Assembly: GCA_946405185.1 (NCBI GenBank) | Contig: CAMJGH010000010.1 | Location: 1 to 48,083 of the forward strand | Direction: 5' to 3' | DNA: 48,083 bases | Source of the DNA: an uncultured Lachnospiraceae bacterium | GTDB taxonomy: Bacteria > Bacillota > Clostridia > Lachnospirales > Lachnospiraceae | Shown here: positions 16,940 to 24,443 of the stretch, piece by piece | How positions within the stretch are numbered: the first letter of the stretch is position 1 | How the letters are laid out: each line of letters opens with the position of its first letter | Position numbers and translations under genes: made by a program | The notes under the pieces: model-generated | The model's input: the letters and a program-made list of their open reading frames with translations, nothing else | Told to the model about the DNA's origin: nothing | Databases searched by the model: none

Positions 16940-18934
16940 ATGATCTACTATGTCAACGCTTCCGCCCCGCGTACGGGCTGCGGCAGCAAAGAGTTTCCCT
17001 TCGTGACCATTCAGGAGGCCGCCGAAGTGGCCCATCCGGGCGATGAAGTCATCGTCGCACCGGGTCTGTACCGGGAGTATGTCAACCCGAAGTGCGGCGG
17101 CACGGAAGACGCCCGCATCACCTACCGGTCGGAAGTGCCGCTTGGCGCCGTGATCTCAGGTGCGGAGCGCGTGACCACGTGGGAGCCGTATGCGCCGGAT
17201 GTGTGGCGCGCTGTCATCCCCAACGCCGTGTTTGGTGCCTACAACCCCTACACCACCGTGATCGCCGGCGACTGGTACTACTCCGAGATCCCGCTGCACA
17301 CGGGCGAGGTGTACTTAAACGGCCAGTCCTTCTACGAGACGGACTCCCTCGAAGGCGTCCTGCACCCCGTGGTCTATGACGGTTCGTGGTTCCCGGAAAA
17401 GAGCCTGTACAAGTGGTACACGGAGCAGGAAGGCGACGCCACCGTCATCTACGCCAACTTCCGCGGGGCCGATCCGAACGCCGAGTGCGCCGAGATCAAT
17501 GTCCGCCGCAACTGCTTCTACCCGGCCGAAGAAGGAAAGGGGTACATCACCCTCTCCGGCTTCACCGTGAAGCAGGCCGCCACCACCTGGGCGCCGCCCA
17601 CGGCTTACCAGGAAGGCATGGTCGGCCCTCACTGGAGCAAAGGCTGGATCATCGAAGACTGCGAGATCTCGGATTCCAAGTGCTGCGGCATCAGCCTGGG
17701 CAAGTACCTGCAGCCCGAAAACGAGAACAAGTGGCTCTACAAGCGGCTGAAACACGGCACGCAGACCGAGCGCGATGCCATCTGCCAGGCCCAGTACGAA
17801 GGGTGGACCAAAGAGCGCATCGGCAGCCACATCGTGCGCCGCTGCCATATCCACGACTGCGAGCAGACCGGCATCGTCGGCCACCTGGGCGGCGTGTTCT
17901 CACTGATCGAGGACAACCACATCCACCACATCAACACCAAACAGCAGCTGGCCGGCGCCGAGATCGGCGGCATCAAGATGCACGCGGCCATCGACTGCAC
18001 GTTCCGCCGCAACCACATCCACCACTGCACCAGAGGCATCTGGCTGGACTGGCAGGCGCAGGGCACGCGCGTCACGCAGAACCTCTTCCACCACAACATC
18101 CTGCCGGAAGGCACGAAGCTTTACTCCGGCGGCGGCCTGGCCGAGGATCTCTTCATTGAAGTCTCCCACGGCCCGACGCTGGTGGACAACAACATCTTCC
18201 TCTCGCCCTACTCCGTCAAGCTGGCCACCCAGGGCGTGGCGCTGGTGCACAACCTGATCGCCGGCGCGTTTACCAGCGTGGGCAAGGGAACGGACAACGG
18301 CAACGCCGGCGGCCATGTGCGCTACACGCCGTACCACGTGCCGCACCGCACCGAAGTGGCCGGCTTCATGACCTTCCTGCACGGCGATGACCGCTTCTAC
18401 AACAACATCTTCGTGCAGCAGCCGGTGGCGCAGTACGCGCAGGATCTGCTGGCGGGCTTCGGCGTACAGCAAAACGCCTTTGCCGGCACTTTCCCGTTTG
18501 ACGGGTACCCCACCACGGAAGAATACGTGGCCCGCTTCTTCATCCCGGGCGATGTGGGCGGCAAGGAAAACCGCCAGAAGTACTATGACCACCTGCCTGT
18601 GGAAGCCGGCGGCAACATCTACGCCAACGGCGCGAAGCCGTACGACAAGGAGAAAAACTACGCCGTCTGCGCCGATGCCGTCACCCTGGAACTGGCCGAA
18701 GAAGACGGACATCCGGTGCTTGTCACCAACCTCTGCGACGTGCTGCCCGCGCTTCCCACCGCCGTCATCACCACGGAGCTGCTGGGCGAGGCTTTCGAGC
18801 CGGAGCAGAAGTTTGAGAACCCGGACGGCACGCCCATCACGTTCGATGAGGACTACTTCGGCCACAAGCGCGGCCTCTCCCCGCTGCCCGGCCCGTTTGC
18901 GGACGCGGCGGTAGTTAAAAAGGCGCTGTTCTGA
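16940..18934 (+). CDS. GH120-type beta-xylosidase, paralog 1
   Basis: 664-residue right-handed parallel beta-helix protein resembling the GH120 beta-xylosidase XylC of Thermoanaerobacterium saccharolyticum. Shared stretches include GEVYLNGQSFYE, YANFRGADPN, EINVRRNCFYP, HWSKGWIIED, VGHLGGVFS and WLDWQAQGTRV. Candidate active residues by that comparison are Asp370 (WLDW), Glu407 (FIEVSHGP) and Glu341 (GAEIGGIKMHAA). No signal peptide: the enzyme is cytoplasmic, so it would act on imported xylobiose or xylo-oligosaccharides. The ATG at 16940 follows AGGAAGGAG. A close paralog lies at 24444-26459. The assignment to GH120 rests on remembered similarity; the exact substrate is unproven. Confidence 0.88.
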   Translation: MIYYVNASAPRTGCGSKEFPFVTIQEAAEVAHPGDEVIVAPGLYREYVNPKCGGTEDARITYRSEVPLGAVISGAERVTTWEPYAPDVWRAVIPNAVFGAYNPYTTVIAGDWYYSEIPLHTGEVYLNGQSFYETDSLEGVLHPVVYDGSWFPEKSLYKWYTEQEGDATVIYANFRGADPNAECAEINVRRNCFYPAEEGKGYITLSGFTVKQAATTWAPPTAYQEGMVGPHWSKGWIIEDCEISDSKCCGISLGKYLQPENENKWLYKRLKHGTQTERDAICQAQYEGWTKERIGSHIVRRCHIHDCEQTGIVGHLGGVFSLIEDNHIHHINTKQQLAGAEIGGIKMHAAIDCTFRRNHIHHCTRGIWLDWQAQGTRVTQNLFHHNILPEGTKLYSGGGLAEDLFIEVSHGPTLVDNNIFLSPYSVKLATQGVALVHNLIAGAFTSVGKGTDNGNAGGHVRYTPYHVPHRTEVAGFMTFLHGDDRFYNNIFVQQPVAQYAQDLLAGFGVQQNAFAGTFPFDGYPTTEEYVARFFIPGDVGGKENRQKYYDHLPVEAGGNIYANGAKPYDKEKNYAVCADAVTLELAEEDGHPVLVTNLCDVLPALPTAVITTELLGEAFEPEQKFENPDGTPITFDEDYFGHKRGLSPLPGPFADAAVVKKALF

Positions 18935-18952
18935 TCCTGTTTCACACTCACG

Positions 18953-18985
18953 GAGCCCGGGAAGATCGTTTCCCGGGCTCTTCTC
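18953..18985 (+). terminator. Terminator of GH120 gene 1
   Basis: 11-bp perfect arms (18953-18963 and 18970-18980) are followed by a T-rich stretch (TTCTCCTCATTTTT). It starts 19 nt past the stop. Confidence 0.75.
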
Positions 18986-19075
18986 CTCATTTTTGCGGCT
19001 TTTCGCAAAAAAACGCAAAAAAACTCTTGACTGTCAACCCGCTTGATACTGTACGGTGTTCTCGAAGGAGGGCTT

Positions 19076-20446
19076 ATGGATATTCGGATCGTGGAAGAGA
19101 AGACTGGACTGACCCGCGCCAGCATCCGCTTTTACGAAAAAGAAGGGCTGGTGTCCCCGCGCCGCCGGGAAAACGGCTACCGGGATTATTCCGATGACGA
19201 TGTCCGCACCCTGCACAAGATCCGCCTCCTGAGGGAACTGGGGATCCCGCTGGATCAGCTCCGTCAGCTGCAGACAGGGGAACAGCCGCTTGAAGCCGTC
19301 CTCCGCGAACAGGAAACGCTCCTTCAGGAAGAACAGCAGGCGTGGGAAGGCCGGCGGCACCGCATCGCGGAGGCCCTTCGCCTCCGCCTGACATGGGAGT
19401 CGCTGTCCCCCGATATTCTGGACACCCCGCCGGACATCCCTGCTGTGGAAGACCGGGAAGAAGCCGCGGGCTCCCGCAGACTCTTCCTGCGCCTGACGGC
19501 CCGCGTGATCGATCTGACGGTCTGTATCCTGCTGCTGATGTTCCTCTTGTACGGCGTGGCCGGGCACCGCTTCCCCCGGGATACCGTCACTGCCGTTCTG
19601 GAGCTGCTGGCGCTGCGCTATGCGGGGCTGCTGGCCCTGCTGTTTCTTGAGCCGGCCAGTCTTGCCCGTTTTGGCACCACGCCCGGCAAAGCGCTGTGCG
19701 GGATCCACGTGGAAAAAGACAACGGGACCACTCTTTCCTACCGGGAAGCATTCAAACGAACGTTCCTCGTCATCCGGTACGGCCTGGCATACCTCATGCC
19801 CGTCTGGGACATCGTCTTCCTCTGGACCAGTTACCGGGAGGTCCTCTCCGGAAAGACAACAGCCTGGGAAGGCACTTCTGAAGAGAACACGGTTCCCGTT
19901 CGGCACCCTTACGGCAAAGCCGCCGCGGTGCTGCTCTTAGCCGTTCTGGCCGCTCTTTTCCTGGTGCGCGCTTCCCTGCTGGCCAGGCACCAGGGCGCCC
20001 TGACCATCGCCGAGCTGGCGGACAACGCGAACGACTATGCCCGCTGGCTCTCCCCGGATCCTTCTGATCCGGATACCTGGCTGCGTCTTGACGAAACCGG
20101 ACGCTACGAGAAGACACGCGTCAAAGGCAGTCCGTTTCCGGCTCCGGCTGTCACTTTCCTCACCTCCGGATCCCGTGTGACCGGCGTTATCCTGACGTGG
20201 GAAAACATTCCGGATGGTCAGATCCCTCCGGAGGGGCAGGCCTTTGTGTACGCACTGGCCGGGGCCTCCCCCCGTGCCCTCTTAAACGGCGGTCTGCGCT
20301 CCCTGGCCGTTCGCCTTTCGGCGCACCTGCGCGTCGGCGGCCACACGTTCTCCGGACAGTTTGCCGGGGTCAGCTGGGAAGGCGTTTGGGAACCCACGGA
20401 TACCCTGGGCATGGTAAACGCATCCTTAACGGCCGTGCTCCCCTGA
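19076..20446 (+). CDS. Membrane-anchored MerR-type regulator with RDD domain
   Basis: 456-residue fusion. Residues 1-75 form a MerR winged helix-turn-helix (MDIRIVEEKTGLTRASIRFY, EKEGLVSPRRRENGYRDYSD, DVRTLHKIRLLRELGIPLDQ) and 76-105 a coiled-coil helix. Residues about 138-280 form an RDD membrane domain (RLTARVIDLTVCILLLMFLL, then FGTTPGKALCGIHV), and a further span lies near 283-305. A 150-residue C-terminal domain of unknown fold follows, probably outside the membrane. The ATG at 19076 follows AAGGAGG (19066-19072). The design suggests signal detection at the membrane with direct DNA binding. The targets are unknown; the flanking xylosidase and binding-protein genes are candidates. A small membrane-anchored protein is encoded 25 nt downstream. 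Confidence 0.85.
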   Translation: MDIRIVEEKTGLTRASIRFYEKEGLVSPRRRENGYRDYSDDDVRTLHKIRLLRELGIPLDQLRQLQTGEQPLEAVLREQETLLQEEQQAWEGRRHRIAEALRLRLTWESLSPDILDTPPDIPAVEDREEAAGSRRLFLRLTARVIDLTVCILLLMFLLYGVAGHRFPRDTVTAVLELLALRYAGLLALLFLEPASLARFGTTPGKALCGIHVEKDNGTTLSYREAFKRTFLVIRYGLAYLMPVWDIVFLWTSYREVLSGKTTAWEGTSEENTVPVRHPYGKAAAVLLLAVLAALFLVRASLLARHQGALTIAELADNANDYARWLSPDPSDPDTWLRLDETGRYEKTRVKGSPFPAPAVTFLTSGSRVTGVILTWENIPDGQIPPEGQAFVYALAGASPRALLNGGLRSLAVRLSAHLRVGGHTFSGQFAGVSWEGVWEPTDTLGMVNASLTAVLP

Positions 20447-20471
20447 CCGTTCCGCTTCCAAGGAGGTGCCT

Positions 20472-20918
20472 GTGTCAAGAAAAAAAGCTTCCCGCCGGAT
20501 CGTGGCCATTCTTCTCCTGCTCCTGCTGTGGCAGGGATGTTCTTACGTGAAATTCCGGTATGACCTGATCGCAACGGGGGTTCCGCATGATCTTTCGATG
20601 TTCCGGAACCTGGAAAAACTGGAATGGCCGGAAGGAAACCGGCTGGGCGCCTATACGATCGATCTGGCCTATTATGACCCGGCCAATCACGTGATCCAGA
20701 TCGGATACCGGATCCCCCGAAACGATTTCATCATTTTCGGGCTTGATGCGCGCCAGCTGGACCTTCGCGTCGACGGGACTCCCATTGAGTTGAGTGACTA
20801 TCTGATCCAGGACAGCTGGCGCGGGCGGCGATGCAGCATCCTGCTCCGGGATCAGCCGCCTTTTAGGGAGATCACGCTGGAATACTACGGAGCGCGCGTG
20901 GTACTGACGCGCCCGTGA
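20472..20918 (+). CDS. Small membrane-anchored protein, partner of MerR-RDD
   Basis: 148-residue protein starting with GTG at 20472, chosen because AGGAGG (20461-20466) is spaced five nt from it; a GTG at 20466 overlaps the ribosome site. N-terminal basic residues and a hydrophobic stretch (RIVAILLLLLLWQGCSY) form a signal anchor or an atypical lipoprotein signal (WQGC lacks the usual Leu/Ala positions). The rest is an extracytoplasmic beta-rich domain with no family I recognise. It lies 25 nt after the MerR-RDD gene and before a shared terminator, so it probably works with that regulator, for example as an external sensor or modulator; this is inference. Confidence 0.7.
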   Translation: MSRKKASRRIVAILLLLLLWQGCSYVKFRYDLIATGVPHDLSMFRNLEKLEWPEGNRLGAYTIDLAYYDPANHVIQIGYRIPRNDFIIFGLDARQLDLRVDGTPIELSDYLIQDSWRGRRCSILLRDQPPFREITLEYYGARVVLTRP

Positions 20919-20946
20919 CCCCCCTCTTCTCTTCCTTTACGCAGAC

Positions 20947-20985
20947 AAAAAACCCGCCGCGGTTTCCCGCGGCGGGCTGTTTTTT
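20947..20985. terminator. Bidirectional rho-independent terminator
   Basis: 10-bp perfect GC stem (20953-20962/20967-20976) with a TTTC loop, A6 on the left and T6 on the right. It serves the MerR-RDD operon and the convergent binding-protein gene at 21033-22466. Confidence 0.92.
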
Positions 20986-21032
20986 CGTCCGTTTAACTGT
21001 TGTATTGCTGTTACAGGTTAAACCGATAGGGT

Positions 21033-22466
21033 TTACTGCTGCTCAGCCAGATACTTGGTGTAGGCATCCTGCAGGGTCTGGCAGATCTCTTCCGGCGTCT
21101 TGGTCAGGCCGAACAGATCGCTCATGGTGTCTTTGTGCACCTCGGCGACGGAGGCCGGCAGATACTGATCATAGAACAGCTGGACGTCGGTGGCGTTGGC
21201 GAAGCAATCCCAGGAGGCCATGACGACCGGATCCGTGATGTAATCCTGCATACCGTTGATGGAGACGACCTTACCAACCTGCTCCAGGGTGTTCATGGCA
21301 TACTCTTCACCGGTGTAGTACTGGTTGCAGAGGACGAACAGAGCCTTGCGGATCTCTTCGTTGCCCTGGGAGTTGATGGAGAAAGCGTTACCAACAGCGG
21401 AACCAACAGCGACCTTCTGGTTGACACCGGCCTTCTCGGACTCGGGATCGATCGGGAACTGGAAGGCACCGAAGCACTCATTGTACCAGTCTTCGCCCAT
21501 GTCGCTCTTCACGCCGCCGGCGGTGGAGGACAGGTGCACCAGCATGGCGCAGGTGTTGTTGTAGATCAGAGCGCGGTCACCAGCGGAGTCGGAGGTGATG
21601 GAGTTGCAGCCTTCGATGATGTAGCCCTTCTTGACCCACTCCTGAACCTTCTCGGCAGCCTTGACGAACGGCTCATCGGCGAAGGAACCGCCGTTCTCCG
21701 GGAAGTAGGCATTGACAACGGCTTCCGGACCGCCGTAACGGGCGACCAGATACATGTAGATCAGGGAACCGGTCCACTTGGAACCGTTGCCCAGGGCGAT
21801 CGGGGTGATGCCGGCTTCGAGGAGCTTATCGCAGACTGCTTCAAACTCTTCGATGGTGGTCGGGACTTCCAGACCGTTGTCGGCAAACATCTTCTTGTTG
21901 TAGTACACGACAGCAGCAGACAGGCCGCCGTAAGGCATGGCGATCAGCTTGCCGTCGGTGGCGCGGCACATGGCCAGCGCGGACTCCAGATAATCGGTCT
22001 GATTGTAGGCATCATACAGATCATCCAGGGTGTCGCAGAAACCGGACTTGTAGTACTCGTTCATGGGACCGCCGGTCCAGTGCGTGTACATGTTCGGGGC
22101 CTTGTTGGCGGACATGGCCACGATCAGATCCTGCTTGTAGGTATCGTTGACCATATGCACCTGATTGACATGGATGTTCGGGTAGTCGGCCATGAAGGCT
22201 TTGACAGGACCCTCTTCGACGGTGGTCTTCGGCTCGGAAGAGGCGATATCCCACAGTTCGATCTCGAGCGGTTCGGTGGTCAGGACCAGGCCGTCTTCGG
22301 AAGCAGACTGGCTCTCAGCCTGAGAACCGTCAGCGGAAGGAGCCGCCGTGGAGCCGGCATCCTGGGTGGGAGCCGCGCTGGAACCGGCAGGGTTCCCGCC
22401 GCCGCAGCCAAGGACCATCGTGGCGGTCATAGCAGCCACAAGGGCAAGGGCAAGGGCTTTTTTCAT
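21033..22466 (-). CDS. Sugar ABC transporter substrate-binding lipoprotein, paralog 1
   Basis: 477-residue extracellular solute-binding protein of the family 1 (CUT1) type. It has a signal peptide with lipobox VLGC (Cys21), a Ser/Ala/Gln-rich linker to about residue 58, then the binding fold (WDIASSEPKT, VHMVNDTYKQDLIVAMSANK, WTGGPMNEYYKSGFCDTLDD). Given the flanking beta-xylosidase genes, the likely ligand is xylobiose or another xylo-oligosaccharide (inference). It is highly similar along its length to the next gene at 22678-24120, so the pair arose by duplication. It has its own promoter (22521-22549) and terminator. The cognate permeases are probably those at 26647-28450. Confidence 0.92.
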   Translation of the reverse strand: MKKALALALVAAMTATMVLGCGGGNPAGSSAAPTQDAGSTAAPSADGSQAESQSASEDGLVLTTEPLEIELWDIASSEPKTTVEEGPVKAFMADYPNIHVNQVHMVNDTYKQDLIVAMSANKAPNMYTHWTGGPMNEYYKSGFCDTLDDLYDAYNQTDYLESALAMCRATDGKLIAMPYGGLSAAVVYYNKKMFADNGLEVPTTIEEFEAVCDKLLEAGITPIALGNGSKWTGSLIYMYLVARYGGPEAVVNAYFPENGGSFADEPFVKAAEKVQEWVKKGYIIEGCNSITSDSAGDRALIYNNTCAMLVHLSSTAGGVKSDMGEDWYNECFGAFQFPIDPESEKAGVNQKVAVGSAVGNAFSINSQGNEEIRKALFVLCNQYYTGEEYAMNTLEQVGKVVSINGMQDYITDPVVMASWDCFANATDVQLFYDQYLPASVAEVHKDTMSDLFGLTKTPEEICQTLQDAYTKYLAEQQ

Positions 22467-22520
22467 TGTTCTTTCCTCCTCAATAGGATCTGTGCACCGG
22501 ACGATGTATGCACGGAGGAG

Positions 22521-22549
22521 ATTTTACCATTTAAAATGGTGTTCGTCAA
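22521..22549 (-). promoter_or_regulatory. Promoter of binding-protein gene 1 with embedded operator
   Basis: Minus strand: TTGACG (22544-22549), 17-bp spacer, TAAAAT (22521-22526). An inverted repeat ACCATTT-A-AAATGGT (22526-22540) fills most of the spacer and touches the -10 box, a position suited to repressor binding. Confidence 0.85.
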
Positions 22550-22571
22550 TGCTGCTATGTCGTTTTTGCAC

Positions 22572-22606
22572 AAAAAACAGCCCGCTGCGGCCTCCCGCAG
22601 CGGGCT
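22572..22606 (-). terminator. Terminator of binding-protein gene 2
   Basis: 12-bp perfect arms (22579-22590 and 22595-22606) with a 4-nt loop; on the minus strand it is followed by a T6 tract (22572-22577). Confidence 0.92.
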
Positions 22607-22677
22607 CTCCTTCGTCCGTGTGCTTTTCAGACCGGCAGGGGAAGGGACACCGTCCCCCGCCGGACAGTCAGATCTTA

Positions 22678-24120
22678 TCACTTATTCTCTTCAAGATACT
22701 TGGTGTAGGCATCCTGAAGACGCTGGCAGACATCCTCAGGCGAAGCGGTCAGTCCGAACAGATCGCTCATGGTGTCTTTGTGCACCTCGGCGACGGAAGC
22801 CGGCAGATACTGATCATAGAACAGCTGGGTGTGCGTCGCATCGGCGAAAGTATCCCAGGAAACCATGACCACCGGATCGGTGATGTTTTCCTGCAGGCCG
22901 TTGATGGACAGCACCTTGTTGCACTGCTCGAGCATGTTCGCGGCATAATGGTCGGTGGTGAAGTACTGGTTCGCCAGGACCCACAGGGCCTTGCGGACAT
23001 CCTCGTTCCCCTTGGAGTTGATGGAGAAGGCGTTGCCGACGGCCGAACCGACAGCGACGTTCTGGTTGACGCCGGCCTTCTCGGACTCAGTGTCGATCGG
23101 GAACTTGAAGGCGCCGAGGGTCTCATTGTACCACTCTTCGCCCATGTCACCCTTCATGTTGCCGCCGCAGGAGGACAGATGGATGAGCATGCCGCAGGTG
23201 TTGTCGTAGATCTTTGCGCGGTCACCGCCGGCATCGGACGTCATGGAGTTGCAGCCCTCAATGATGTAGCCCTTGCGAACCCACTCCTGCACTTTCTCGG
23301 CTGCCTTGACGAACGGCTCGTCGGCAAAGCTGCCGCCTTTCTCCGGATAGTACGCGTTGATGACCGCTTCCGGACCGCCGTAGCGGGCGACCAGATACAT
23401 GTAGATCAGGGAACCGGTCCATTTGGAGCCGTTACCTAAGGAGATCGGGACGATGCCGTTTTCGAGCAGCTTGTCGCAGACGGCTTCGAACTCGTCAATG
23501 GTCTTCGGGACCTCGATGCCGTACTCTTCAAACATCTTCTTGTTGTAGTAGACGACCGTGGCCGACAGTCCGCCGTAAGGCAGCGCGATCAGCTTGCCGT
23601 CCGTCGCGCGGCACATGCTGAGGCCGGACTCCAGGTAATCCACCTTATTGTAGGCGTCATACAGGTCGTCCAGCACATCGCAGAAACCGGAGCGGTAGTA
23701 CTCGTTCATGGGGCCGCCGGTCCAGTGAATGAACATCTGCGGCGCCTTGTCGGCGGACATGGCCACGATCAGATCCTGCTTGTAGGTGTCGTTGACCATG
23801 TGCACCTGGTTGATGTGGATGTTGGGATGATCGGCCATGAACTCCTGAACCGGGCCTTCCTGGACGGTCTTGGTCGGATCGCTGGAAGCGATGTCCCACA
23901 TCTCGATGTTCAGTTCATCCGTGGTGAGGACCAGGCCTTCCGCAGCGGGGGCTTCCGAGGAACTGCCCGGAGTCGCCTGGGAACCGCCGGGAGCCTGAGT
24001 CTGGGCAGCCGACGAGCCGGGAGCTGCGCTGGAACCGGAGCCGCCGTTTCCGCCGCCGCAGCCGAGGACCATCGTGGCGGTCATGGCCGCCACAAGGGCA
24101 AGGGCAAGCACTTTTTTCAT
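22678..24120 (-). CDS. Sugar ABC transporter substrate-binding lipoprotein, paralog 2
   Basis: 480-residue paralog of the preceding gene with lipobox VLGC (Cys21). Differences are concentrated in the linker (Gly/Ser/Ala/Gln-rich, residues about 22-60) and in scattered surface positions; the ligand-side segments (WTGGPMNEYY, GNGSKWTGSLIYMYLVARYG) are retained. Retention of two near-identical receptors by one permease pair suggests different ligands or growth conditions. Its promoter (24187-24215) differs from that of paralog 1, and it is divergent from GH120 gene 2 across an AT-rich region. Extracytoplasmic, lipid-anchored. Confidence 0.92.
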   Translation of the reverse strand: MKKVLALALVAAMTATMVLGCGGGNGGSGSSAAPGSSAAQTQAPGGSQATPGSSSEAPAAEGLVLTTDELNIEMWDIASSDPTKTVQEGPVQEFMADHPNIHINQVHMVNDTYKQDLIVAMSADKAPQMFIHWTGGPMNEYYRSGFCDVLDDLYDAYNKVDYLESGLSMCRATDGKLIALPYGGLSATVVYYNKKMFEEYGIEVPKTIDEFEAVCDKLLENGIVPISLGNGSKWTGSLIYMYLVARYGGPEAVINAYYPEKGGSFADEPFVKAAEKVQEWVRKGYIIEGCNSMTSDAGGDRAKIYDNTCGMLIHLSSCGGNMKGDMGEEWYNETLGAFKFPIDTESEKAGVNQNVAVGSAVGNAFSINSKGNEDVRKALWVLANQYFTTDHYAANMLEQCNKVLSINGLQENITDPVVMVSWDTFADATHTQLFYDQYLPASVAEVHKDTMSDLFGLTASPEDVCQRLQDAYTKYLEENK

Positions 24121-24186
24121 AAATGTACCTCCTTCAAAAATATAAGAGATGATTTGCCCGACGAACGAAGGAACAGGCTTGCTATA

Positions 24187-24215
24187 ATTTTAACGGGGTC
24201 ACATTTCCGTGTCAA
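24187..24215 (-). promoter_or_regulatory. Sigma-A promoter of binding-protein gene 2
   Basis: Minus strand: TTGACA (24210-24215), 17-bp spacer, TAAAAT (24187-24192). Upstream of it lies an unusually AT-rich stretch (24216-24310) containing an inverted repeat ATATTTC/GAAATAT (24229-24235/24248-24254) that could be a regulator site or UP element. Confidence 0.85.
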
Positions 24216-24339
24216 CCGCTTTCTCTATATATTTCGTTTTACAAAGTGAAATATTCTCTTCTTTTTTCATATACATAAATTCATTCTTTAATTCTTTTTA
24301 TTATGTGAAATGCCCCGCCTTCCCTTTCCTCGTTCCGGA

Positions 24340-24368
24340 TTGACGAACGCCCCGCGTTACCGTACAAT
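24340..24368 (+). promoter_or_regulatory. Sigma-A promoter of GH120 gene 2
   Basis: TTGACG (24340-24345), 17-bp spacer, TACAAT (24363-24368). The same hexamers and a similar GAACnCCC spacer start occur in the GH120 gene 1 promoter. A short CCGG-core hairpin lies in the 75-nt leader. Confidence 0.85.
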
Positions 24369-24443
24369 GCTAAAGGACCTGCCGGTGTTTTCCGGCGGGA
24401 CAAAACCTGTCATCATACGTCTTTTCAAACGGAGGAAAGCCCT

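Noticed and set aside
19027..19055. MerR-type promoter with a 19-bp spacer (TTGACT..TACGGT) before the MerR-RDD gene
   Set aside because: The -10 is poor and I could not see a convincing dyad in the spacer; not strong enough to list.
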